Origin: Serratia liquefaciens
GTDB taxonomy: Bacteria > Pseudomonadota > Gammaproteobacteria > Enterobacterales > Enterobacteriaceae
Length of the DNA stretch: 64,000 bases
Direction of reading: 5' to 3'
Assembly (NCBI RefSeq): GCF_027594825.1
Contig: NZ_CP088930.1
Span: 372,001 to 436,000, forward strand
Shown here: positions 15,832-23,198 of the stretch, in pieces
Numbering within the stretch: the first letter of the stretch is position 1
Layout of the letters: each line of letters begins with the position of its first letter
Made by a program: the position numbers and the translations under genes
Notes under the pieces: model-generated
Database searches by the model: none
Seen by the model: the letters and a program-made list of their open reading frames with translations, nothing else
Told to the model about the DNA's origin: nothing

Positions 15832-16479
15832 TCACCGGGCACTGTCATTCTCTGTTGGCACTTCATTGTGATAGCCCCAACCACGCAGAAAAAGAGCCAC
15901 CGCGACGTCGGCCAGCTGTTGCAACTCGGCTTTGTCCGGCAGTTCGTCAGACAACAGCGCAGCAGGAAGCCCATACCCCATCACTGCACCCAAGAAAGCC
16001 TGCGCCTGCAATTCGACATTGCCCAGCGTCAGTTGGCCCCGTTGCTGCGCACGCTGCAATAAGGCGACCAGTCCCTGTAGCACCCGCCCGGACTCGCGCT
16101 GTTGCAGCGTGGCGTACAATTCCGGCCGTTGCTGCAACAGTTGGATCAACAGCCGCTGGAAATGAATGTTTTTCTTTTGGTAAAAATGATCCTGCACCAC
16201 CGCAGCGAAACGCCCCAGCACCAGCGGAAGATCCTGCGTATCTCCGGCCATAATGGCATTCAGCGGTGGCTGCATCATCTCCTTCATGTAGCTGAAGGTC
16301 TCCAGTACCAGCGCATCTTTTCCCGGGAAATGGTTGTACAGCGTTTGCCTGGTGGTTCCGGCCTCGGTGGCAATCATATCCAGCGAAATGTCCAATCCCT
16401 GAGTCAGAAACAGCTCGCTGGCAGTGGCCAAAATACGCGGTTTGGCCTTCATCGGACGCCCCGGTTGCCGGTTATTCAT
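15832..16479 (-). CDS. TetR-family repressor linked to the RND pump
   Basis: A 215-aa TetR regulator. The N-terminal helix-turn-helix is MKAKPRILATASELFLTQGL, continuing SLDMIATEAGTTRQTLYNHFPGKDAL. The ATG at 16479 has AGGAG upstream. A TTG eight codons earlier also keeps the frame open but is less likely. It is the second gene of a unit with the RND pump, 41 bp downstream of it. It probably represses its own operon through the palindrome at 19725-19765, as AcrR/TtgR-type repressors do. The C-terminal ligand domain gives no hint of the inducer. Confidence 0.8.
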   Translation of the reverse strand: MNNRQPGRPMKAKPRILATASELFLTQGLDISLDMIATEAGTTRQTLYNHFPGKDALVLETFSYMKEMMQPPLNAIMAGDTQDLPLVLGRFAAVVQDHFYQKKNIHFQRLLIQLLQQRPELYATLQQRESGRVLQGLVALLQRAQQRGQLTLGNVELQAQAFLGAVMGYGLPAALLSDELPDKAELQQLADVAVALFLRGWGYHNEVPTENDSAR

Positions 16480-16520
16480 GGTGAATTCACTCCTGCCACG
16501 CAAAGATCATGTCGAAAGGA

Positions 16521-19500
16521 TTATTTTTTGCTTTTTAATCGTGCCAGCCCTTGTTTCACCAGCACAAAAAACAGCGGTACAAATAACAAGGCCAACAGTG
16601 TGCCAGAAATCATGCCGCCGATCACCGCAATCCCTATCTCACGCCGGCTGGAGGCTCCGGCCCCCACCGAAAGTGCCAGCGGGATCACCCCGGCGACGAA
16701 GGCCAGCGACGTCATCACAATCGGCCGCAAACGCAGACGCGCCCCCTCCAAAGTCGCCGCCAACAGGGCTTGCCCAGACTTCATCTGCGACTCGGCAAAT
16801 TCAATAATCAGGATGGCGTTTTTGGCGGAGAGGCCGATCGTGGTCAGCATACCGACCTGGAAATAAATGTCGTTTTCGTAACCGGCCAGCCGTGTAGCGA
16901 CCACCGCACCCACAATGCCCAAAGGAATAATCAGCATCACCGCGAGGGGGATTGACCAGCTTTCATACAGTGCCGCCAGGCACAGAAAAATAAACATCAC
17001 GGAGGCCAGATACACCCACAACGTTTGCCCCGCGGCCACCTGCTCCTGGTAGGACAACCCGCTCCACTCAAGACCAAAACCGGCAACGTCCTGGATAATG
17101 TTTTGCATCTGGGTCATCGCCGTGCCAGAACTTTCGCCCAGCACCGCCGCCCCTTGCAGCTGCGTCGCCGAAAGTCCGTTAAAGCGTTGCAGCATTTGCG
17201 GCCCGGAAAGCCAGCGTGTGGTAGCGAAGCTCGCAAATGAAGCCATGCTGCCGCTGCTGCCGCGAACGAACCACTGATTGATGTCATCAGGTGCCGAGCG
17301 CGAGGAGGAATCCCCCTGCATGTAAACGCGCTTCACCCGGCCGCGGTCGATAAAATCATTAATGTAAGCCCCGCCCCAGGCAGCAGACAGCGTGTCGTTA
17401 ATGTCCGACTGCTGTAGCCCTTGCGCACTGGCCTTCTGCTGATCGATATCCACCTGAAGCTGCGCTTTGTCTTCCAGACCGTTTACCCGCACCGCCGTCA
17501 ATAATGGGTCATCGTTCGCCGCGGCAATCACCTGCTGCTGCGCCAACTGCAATGCATCGTGACCGGCATTGCTTTGATCCTGCAGCCAGAGCTCAAAACC
17601 GCTGGACTGCCCCAGGCCACGTACCGCCGGCGGTGACAGTACGTTGACTTGCACATCACGGCTGCCTTTAAAGTGCTGATTGGCGCGAGCAATGATCGCC
17701 TGCGCCGTATTTTCACTGCCGTCGCGCAAATCCCAATTTTTTAACTCCGCAAATGCCATACCGACATTCTGCCCGCTGCCGGCATTGTTGCGTCCGACCA
17801 CCATAAAGATCACGCTCAGGTTTTCTTTTTCTTCGGTCATAAAGTAGTCAGCAATGGCGTCGGCGGCTTCCTGGGTTTTCGCCATTGGGGTGCCGGGCGG
17901 CATGGAGAACTGCACCATGACTGACCCCTGATCCTCTACCGGTAAAAAACCCGTTGGCATGCGGATATATTGCCATGCCATCAGGCCGGTAATCAGCAGC
18001 GCGACCAGGCTATAAAACCCTTTGCGCGCCAGAATATGCGTCAGCCAACGGCTGTAACCCTGCTGACTGCGATCAACCGTGCGGTTAAAGCGGGTGAAAA
18101 ACCATCCCCGTTTGCCGTGACCGCTTGGGCGAAGCAAACCGGCGCATAATGCCGGCGTCAGCGTCAATGCCACCAGTACGGACAGCACCATGGATGAAAC
18201 GATAGTGATGGAAAACTGACGATAAATAATGCCGGTCGACCCGCCCAAAAACGCCATCGGAATAAACACCGCGGACAGCACCAGAGCGATGCCAATCAGC
18301 GCGCTGTTGATCTCACCCATCGAGCGCAGCGTTGCCTCCTTAGGGGGCAATCCTTCCTCCTCCATGACCCTTTCCACGTTTTCGACCACCACTATCGCGT
18401 CATCCACCAACAGACCGATAGCTAACACCATGGCAAATAACGTCAGGGTATTGATGCTGTAGCCCAGCAGCGCCAAAATGCCGAAGGTTCCCAACAGCAC
18501 CACCGGTACGGTGATCGCCGGGATCAGCGTGGCTCGCCAGTTCTGCAAGAACAGATACATCACCACCACCACCAGGATAATGGCCTCGATCAGCGTCTGC
18601 ACCACGCCCTCAATGGACACCGTGACAAAGGGCGTGCTGTCGCGTGGGTAAGCCACTTTTAATCCGGCGGGAAACTGGGGGCTCATGCGTTCAACCTCAG
18701 CCCGCACACTTTCCGCCACCGCCAGCGCGTTTGCGCCCGAGGCCAACTGAATGGAAATCCCGGCCGCCGGGTAACCATTCAGCCGGGTTTGGTTCTGATA
18801 ATTCTCTGCACCAATTTCCACCCGAGCGACATCCCGTAAATATACGGCGGAACCGTCGGTGTTGGTCCGTAAAATGATGTTGCTGAACTGCTCGGGCGTT
18901 TGCAGCCTCGACTGCGCGGTGACGGTCGCATTCATGGCCTGGCCGGGCTCTGTCGGCAGAGACCCCAGCTCGCCGCTGGTCACCTGGGCATTTTGCGCCT
19001 CTACCGCCGCCTGAACGTCGGACGGCATCAGACCGTAACTGGTCAAACGTAAAGGATCCAGCCAAATGCGCATCGCATATTGCGCGCCGAATACCGTCGT
19101 TTCGCCCACGCCGTCGACCCTGCTCAGCGGATCCTGCAGTGAACTCACCAGAAAATCGTTGATATCAACGTTGTCCATACGCCCACTGGTATCGTACAGC
19201 GCCACCACCATCAGGCTGTCTCCCTGAGACTTGGTGACGGTAATGCCCTGCTGTTGTACTTCCTGCGGCAGCCGCGAGTTAGCCTGATTAACCGCATTTT
19301 GTACCTGAACCTGGGCGATATCCGGATCGGTCTGCTGGTCGAAACTCAGGCTGATGCGCGCCTGCCCGGCAGAACTGCTGGTCGAGGAGAAGTACAGCAG
19401 GCCATCGATCCCCTTGATTTGCTGTTCGATCACCTGAGTCACGCTGTCCTCTACCGTTTTGGCCGCGGCCCCAGGATAGTTGGCGGTAACGGTAACGCCG

Positions 19501-19625
19501 GGCGGAGCAATATCCGGATACTGCTCCACCGGCAGCGTCAGCAATGCCAAAACACCCGCCGCCATAATGCAAATAGCCAACACGGCGGCGAATACCGGTC
19601 GAAATACAAAGAAATGCGCCAGCAT
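16521..19625 (-). CDS. RND multidrug efflux pump subunit (AcrB/AcrD type), orphan
   Basis: A 1034-aa inner-membrane HAE1-family transporter. Twelve transmembrane helices and two large periplasmic loops are evident. The proton-relay aspartates Asp408-Asp409 lie in GLLVDDAIVVVENVERV, and the family landmarks FRPVFA, YPDIAPP and GFLPVEDQG are present. Full length for the family. No membrane-fusion (AcrA-like) gene precedes it. It must borrow an adaptor encoded elsewhere, as E. coli AcrD does with AcrA. GGAGGG precedes the ATG. It is co-transcribed with a TetR gene downstream. Confidence 0.88.
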   Translation of the reverse strand: MLAHFFVFRPVFAAVLAICIMAAGVLALLTLPVEQYPDIAPPGVTVTANYPGAAAKTVEDSVTQVIEQQIKGIDGLLYFSSTSSSAGQARISLSFDQQTDPDIAQVQVQNAVNQANSRLPQEVQQQGITVTKSQGDSLMVVALYDTSGRMDNVDINDFLVSSLQDPLSRVDGVGETTVFGAQYAMRIWLDPLRLTSYGLMPSDVQAAVEAQNAQVTSGELGSLPTEPGQAMNATVTAQSRLQTPEQFSNIILRTNTDGSAVYLRDVARVEIGAENYQNQTRLNGYPAAGISIQLASGANALAVAESVRAEVERMSPQFPAGLKVAYPRDSTPFVTVSIEGVVQTLIEAIILVVVVMYLFLQNWRATLIPAITVPVVLLGTFGILALLGYSINTLTLFAMVLAIGLLVDDAIVVVENVERVMEEEGLPPKEATLRSMGEINSALIGIALVLSAVFIPMAFLGGSTGIIYRQFSITIVSSMVLSVLVALTLTPALCAGLLRPSGHGKRGWFFTRFNRTVDRSQQGYSRWLTHILARKGFYSLVALLITGLMAWQYIRMPTGFLPVEDQGSVMVQFSMPPGTPMAKTQEAADAIADYFMTEEKENLSVIFMVVGRNNAGSGQNVGMAFAELKNWDLRDGSENTAQAIIARANQHFKGSRDVQVNVLSPPAVRGLGQSSGFELWLQDQSNAGHDALQLAQQQVIAAANDDPLLTAVRVNGLEDKAQLQVDIDQQKASAQGLQQSDINDTLSAAWGGAYINDFIDRGRVKRVYMQGDSSSRSAPDDINQWFVRGSSGSMASFASFATTRWLSGPQMLQRFNGLSATQLQGAAVLGESSGTAMTQMQNIIQDVAGFGLEWSGLSYQEQVAAGQTLWVYLASVMFIFLCLAALYESWSIPLAVMLIIPLGIVGAVVATRLAGYENDIYFQVGMLTTIGLSAKNAILIIEFAESQMKSGQALLAATLEGARLRLRPIVMTSLAFVAGVIPLALSVGAGASSRREIGIAVIGGMISGTLLALLFVPLFFVLVKQGLARLKSKK

Positions 19626-19724
19626 CGCTTACCCTCCTGTCTGAATGAAGGGGATATGGCACATCGATATGCACTGATGGCCCGCTGGCTTTGGGTCGAT
19701 TTTCATTGGGATCCTCGCGACTCG

Positions 19725-19765
19725 CCTTAGTTTATTTACTTTACAGTAAAGTAAATAAACTAAGG
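19725..19765. promoter_or_regulatory. 41-bp perfect palindrome at the RND/TetR promoter
   Basis: Two 20-bp arms, CCTTAGTTTATTTACTTTAC (19725-19744) and its exact complement (19746-19765), are separated by one base. The site lies 100 bp upstream of the RND start. The inner part, TTTACTTTAC-A-GTAAAGTAAA, itself contains repeated TTTAC half-sites, so two TetR dimers could bind. It is most likely the operator of the TetR protein encoded in the same unit. It could also form a cruciform or RNA hairpin. Confidence 0.75.
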
Positions 19766-19853
19766 AAACAAGCGAACGAATCCATCCGGTTTTATCCGTA
19801 TTGCATGAAAGAAGTTGGGATCGGGTGGCCGCACGACGGGCCACCCTGTGAAC

Positions 19854-21260
19854 TTAGACGCCGGGCTTGATAGGTTCTACATGCCCTACTGCCCGCGTAA
19901 CCGTGGGATACAGTGCGCGTAGCTGGCGTTCGATGCTGTCCACCGCCGCGTGAGCCGACACAATGGAGGCCGCCGGAGAAACCCGACAATGAAAATTGAC
20001 GATAATGCCATCCGCGGTTTTGCGCGCACGAATGTTGTGTACGTCCTGCACCATCTCACCGTTTTCGACCGCTGCCTGCAAGATCTGGCGAATGTGGGTC
20101 AATTCGTCCGGCGCAACATCTTCGCTGGCAATCCAGTGGTGCGTCTGGGGCTCCAGATGGGTTTCGATTTCAGTCTTCTCGCCAATCGCCTCTCGCAGCA
20201 AGGTTTCAATCTCACTGGCGATATCGTGCGCTTGCGCCACGCTGGCACTGGCCGGCACCGCCAGATCCAGGCTGATCGACATGCGTTCAGGCAATTGCTG
20301 CAGCGCCAAATTTTGCACCACCGCCCCGTGGTTGGCGGCGATCACCCGAATGCGCGTCGCCATGTCTTCGTCGCTGCGGGTTTGCGGGTTGGCAATCACC
20401 GTAGCCTCGGCATTGGCGTACTGCTGTTCCAGACGTTCAGCAATAGACTTTTTCAGCGCGTTGATGCGTTCCAGCGGCAACGTGCGGCACACGGCGACGG
20501 TGACCTCAATGAACAGCATGGCACCGGCGTTACGGATGCGAATATTCTCGGTAGCCAGAATGGCCGGGAAGGTATCGAGCAAAGCGCCGATCTCTTCCTT
20601 GGTGCCGGCAGGCGCAGTATCCATCAGCGAATCGAATGAACGTTTACCCAATTTCAGCGCCGCGATGACGATAAAGCAGGCGACGATCAACGCCGCGATG
20701 GCATCTGCGCGGTTGAAGCCCAACATAACGAACACCATGCCCAACAGCACCACGGCGGAAGCCAGCATATCGGAAAAGAAATGTAGCGCATCGGCCTCCA
20801 GCGCCGCGCTGTCGGTAGCCTTTGCCACACGGTTCAACGCCCTGACGCGGAAAAAATCGACCCCAATAGAGATCAACAGCACCGCAATCACCACCGGGGC
20901 AGCGACGATTTCATGCGCCTCCCCGAGCAAGCTTTTGCCAGCCTCGTAAACAATCCAGCCCGCGGCGCCCAGCAGCAACAGCACTTCAAACAGCGCCGCC
21001 AGGTTTTCGACCTTGCCGTGGCCAAAATGATGGTCGTCATCAGCAGGTTTGTCGCTGATGCGCACCGCCAGCCAGGTAATGCTGGTGGCGATAAAATCGG
21101 TGAAAGAGTGGATCCCTTCAGAAATAAGACCAATACTGCCGGTAAAAATACCGGCAATAAATTTCCCGGTCGCCAATAGCCCGCTGGCTATCATGGAATT
21201 TCTGGCAACGGATTGTTTTTCATTTTGCATATTACGGCTCACATTCAAAGGGGCATTCAT
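19854..21260 (-). CDS. Cation diffusion facilitator (CDF) transporter with extended C terminus
   Basis: A 468-aa inner-membrane cation/proton antiporter. The two metal sites of the membrane domain are H51-S-F-T-D55 and H160-F-F-S-D164. HHFGHGKVE is the typical loop between helices 2 and 3. The protein is longer than FieF (300 aa). The extra ~170 residues after the first cytoplasmic ferredoxin-like domain look like a second related domain, with a histidine pair in PQTHHW. The start overlaps the stop of a 59-aa membrane protein gene by 4 bp (ATGA), so the two are translationally coupled. It lies downstream of mgtE, so Mg, Mn or Co are candidate substrates. Confidence 0.8.
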   Translation of the reverse strand: MNAPLNVSRNMQNEKQSVARNSMIASGLLATGKFIAGIFTGSIGLISEGIHSFTDFIATSITWLAVRISDKPADDDHHFGHGKVENLAALFEVLLLLGAAGWIVYEAGKSLLGEAHEIVAAPVVIAVLLISIGVDFFRVRALNRVAKATDSAALEADALHFFSDMLASAVVLLGMVFVMLGFNRADAIAALIVACFIVIAALKLGKRSFDSLMDTAPAGTKEEIGALLDTFPAILATENIRIRNAGAMLFIEVTVAVCRTLPLERINALKKSIAERLEQQYANAEATVIANPQTRSDEDMATRIRVIAANHGAVVQNLALQQLPERMSISLDLAVPASASVAQAHDIASEIETLLREAIGEKTEIETHLEPQTHHWIASEDVAPDELTHIRQILQAAVENGEMVQDVHNIRARKTADGIIVNFHCRVSPAASIVSAHAAVDSIERQLRALYPTVTRAVGHVEPIKPGV

Positions 21261-21436
21261 TTCTTTATTTTAGTCGAGTATTGCCAGGCAAAAGCAACCA
21301 GCAGCATACTACCCGAGAATGTCAGCATTAAACTAGACAGAAATTCTGATTTTCCGGTTGAATAAAAATAAATCTCATTCACACCCACAGCAATCATCAA
21401 AATGGCGTAGAGAAGGCCAAGAATAGAAATAATCAT
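21257..21436 (-). CDS. 59-aa two-helix membrane protein coupled to the CDF gene
   Basis: The ATG at 21436 follows GGAGTATAACGATA. The product begins MIISILGLLYAILMIAVGVN and has a second hydrophobic segment at about residues 34-52 and a basic C-terminal tail (STKIKK). Its TGA overlaps the ATG of the CDF transporter (ATGA), strong evidence that it is a real, co-translated gene. I do not recognise the family. It may be a small modulator of the transporter. Confidence 0.7.
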   Translation of the reverse strand: MIISILGLLYAILMIAVGVNEIYFYSTGKSEFLSSLMLTFSGSMLLVAFAWQYSTKIKK

Positions 21437-21547
21437 TATCGTTATACTCCATCAAGCCGCATTAAGCGGTCAGAGTTTAATCGCATCCTCCCCGTCGTAA
21501 ATAAATCACTTCAGGGAGGATGCCTCCAGGCGAGTCTTCAGCGTTCA

Positions 21548-21640
21548 TTAATCATCCCATTTGGAGCTCATATAGGCGGCTAACAGGCCCAATGAACTGA
21601 TGATGCACAGGAATCCTACAAAAAATGTCATGTTTCCCAT
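21548..21640 (-). CDS. MgtS-like 30-aa membrane protein
   Basis: The ATG at 21640 follows GAGGAAGAAATA. The 30-residue product starts MGNMTFFVG and ends LLAAYMSSKWDD. This resembles E. coli MgtS (31 aa), which as I recall it also begins with a GNM segment and ends LAAYFSHKWDD. MgtS binds the MgtA Mg importer and the PitA phosphate symporter to raise cellular Mg. The location next to mgtE and a CDF transporter supports a role in Mg homeostasis. Similarity was judged by eye from memory of MgtS. Confidence 0.75.
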   Translation of the reverse strand: MGNMTFFVGFLCIISSLGLLAAYMSSKWDD

Positions 21641-21654
21641 TATTTCTTCCTCGG

Positions 21655-21711
21655 TTAATTGTTATCGATAAAAGCCTCTTTAATTAAAAAGCGGATTAGG
21701 TTAGTGCTCAT
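21655..21711 (-). CDS. Possible 18-codon upstream ORF before the MgtS-like gene
   Basis: An 18-codon frame starts at ATG 21711 and ends 14 bp before the MgtS-like start. AGGAGGT lies upstream (21724-21730), but its spacing of 12 nt to the ATG is long. The peptide reads MSTNLIRFLIKEAFIDNN. It could be a leader peptide or chance. Confidence 0.3.
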   Translation of the reverse strand: MSTNLIRFLIKEAFIDNN

Positions 21712-21746
21712 GAATATTTACGGACCTCCTGTATAATGTGAGTTAA

Positions 21747-21777
21747 TTTCCGCCCCGGCAGCGGCACGGAGCGGAAA
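21747..21777 (-). terminator. Terminator after mgtE
   Basis: In the minus-strand transcript TTTCCGC (complement of 71-77) pairs with GCGGAAA (complement of 47-53), with additional pairs inside. It starts six bases after the mgtE stop and is followed by TTAACTC, a poor U-tract. It separates mgtE from the small-protein genes, which then need their own promoter near 21730-21745. Confidence 0.55.
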
Positions 21778-21782
21778 GCCTT

Positions 21783-22802
21783 TTATATTCCCAACACGTG
21801 CTGGGCAATTTTGAAGTAAATAATCAGGCCGGTACCGTCAATAAAGGTGGCGATAAACGGCGCCGACACCACCGCCGGGTCAATGCCCAAGCGCTTGAGC
21901 AGCATCGGGATAATGGATGAAACAATGGCGCTCCAGACGGTAATCGCCACCAACGACAGGCTGACCACCAGGGTCACGTCCATACCTACGCCCATGATCC
22001 AGGCGCGCACCCAGGCGGCGACGCCGATGGTCACGGCTATCAGCAGCGAGGTGGACACCTCTTTGCGGATCACCGCGCCGAGGTTACGCAGGCTGACCTC
22101 TCCCAGCGCCATGGCGCGAACCAGTGTAGAGGTGATTTGGGTGCCGCTGTTACCGCCGGTACCGATCAGCAACGGAATGAAGAACGCCAGCGCGATCGCC
22201 GCTTCCAACTGATCTTCAAATGCCTTCAACACATTGCCGGTATAGGCCTCCGCGACAAACAGCATCAGTAACCATACCGAACGCTTACGCCATAAAGCCC
22301 AGGGGCTGGTCTCCAGGTAAGGCTTGTCCAGCGGCAGGCTGGCGCCCTGGCGCTGCGCATCTTCGGTATTTTCATCTTCAATCAGCCGGGCAATTTCTTT
22401 TTCCCCCAGCACGCCCACCAGCGTTTTATTCACCACCACCGGCACTACGTCCAGCCCGCCCTTGCCCAATAAATGGGCGACATCATTACGATCGTCATCG
22501 GGAGAGACCTGGAAATAGCTGTGATTGATCATCACGCCAACGGGTTTATCCTCTTCTTCACACTGCAATAATTTTTTTACCGACAGCGTGCCACGCAGAT
22601 GATAGTCGTCAGCAGTGACAAACAGCTGTGCGGGAATTTCATCCGTTTTTAACTGAGAAAGAAAATATTCCTTGGCTTTACTGACCGTCATATTGCCGGG
22701 AACGGTAATAAAATCGGCGTTCATATAGCTTGCAACCAAAGACTCGTCTTGAGTTTCAGCATGGGCCAGCGCCGGGGAGAGGTAATTTTGATGTGACTTC
22801 AT
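21783..22802 (-). CDS. mgtE: MgtE magnesium transporter lacking the N domain
   Basis: A 339-aa Mg channel. Residues ~25-145 form a CBS-domain pair that senses cytosolic Mg. Five transmembrane helices follow, with the conserved GTGGNSGTQ and the pore segment PFIATFIDGTGLIIYF carrying the key aspartate. Typical MgtE (about 450 aa) has an N-terminal superhelical domain of ~130 residues, which is missing here. Short forms of this kind exist in enterobacteria. The gene is preceded by an M-box riboswitch, which confirms the Mg link. Confidence 0.88.
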   Translation of the reverse strand: MKSHQNYLSPALAHAETQDESLVASYMNADFITVPGNMTVSKAKEYFLSQLKTDEIPAQLFVTADDYHLRGTLSVKKLLQCEEEDKPVGVMINHSYFQVSPDDDRNDVAHLLGKGGLDVVPVVVNKTLVGVLGEKEIARLIEDENTEDAQRQGASLPLDKPYLETSPWALWRKRSVWLLMLFVAEAYTGNVLKAFEDQLEAAIALAFFIPLLIGTGGNSGTQITSTLVRAMALGEVSLRNLGAVIRKEVSTSLLIAVTIGVAAWVRAWIMGVGMDVTLVVSLSLVAITVWSAIVSSIIPMLLKRLGIDPAVVSAPFIATFIDGTGLIIYFKIAQHVLGI

Positions 22803-22810
22803 TATGTTAG

Positions 22811-22852
22811 TCCCTATTTCTGTTTAAACTTCAACAGCGAATCGCATAGGGG
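22811..22852 (-). promoter_or_regulatory. Ribosome-site-sequestering hairpin of the mgtE leader
   Basis: In the leader RNA CCCUAU (complement of 22846-22851) can pair with AUAGGG (complement of 22812-22817), which is the mgtE ribosome site 8 nt before the ATG. The same CCUAU could instead pair with AUAGG at the 3' end of riboswitch helix P1 (22880-22884). The two pairings are mutually exclusive, giving a plausible translational switch. Confidence 0.45.
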
Positions 22853-22881
22853 CGTTAACCACAGAGGGAGTGCAGAAAGCC

Positions 22882-23047
22882 TATCTCCGCGTCCAGGTTT
22901 TAGCACTATACAACGTATCTGATGTGTTAATCAGAAGTTACTTTGGGCTGAACCTTAATCCGATAAAGCCTGTCTTAACCTTGGGCATCTCTCGATGTCG
23001 TCAGATCAGTAACCTGTGTTTGTATAGGAGCCTCGCCAAACGAGATA
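22882..23047 (-). ncRNA. M-box (ykoK) magnesium riboswitch
   Basis: On the minus strand the RNA starts UAUCUCGUUUGG and ends CCUGGACGCGGAGAUA, forming helix P1. Between lie the M-box hallmarks GAGGCUCCUAUA near the 5' end, the segment ACAUCGAGAGAUGCCCAAGG, and AUAGUGCUAAA just before P1 closes. About 166 nt, the usual size. M-box RNAs fold on Mg and switch off Mg importers. A promoter-like -10, TATACT, lies just upstream (complement of 23068-23073). Confidence 0.85.
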
Positions 23048-23148
23048 CTGCATATAAACTACGGGGGGCAGTATAGGCAGGGTTTTTAATCGATGGGCAA
23101 AAATCTGACTTGCCGTTGATGAAACATTTAGAAAAAACATTTTCGGTG

Positions 23149-23190
23149 AAAAATAATAAAACGTGGGCCGGAACAATCCTAACCCACATT
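23149..23190 (-). terminator. Terminator of the OppA-like gene
   Basis: An 8-bp stem in the minus-strand RNA (complement of 23183-23190 with complement of 23160-23167) is followed by TTATTATTTTT. It starts about 9 nt after the stop codon at 23199. Confidence 0.7.
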
Positions 23191-23198
23191 ATTTATCG

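Noticed and set aside
19629..19706. 25-codon frame between the palindrome and the RND gene as a leader peptide or adaptor remnant
   Set aside because: Weak ribosome site, no similarity to membrane-fusion proteins, and it may be chance in a 100-bp leader.
22870..23189. Small ORFs on both strands within the mgtE leader
   Set aside because: They overlap the M-box RNA, whose conserved sequence explains the region.
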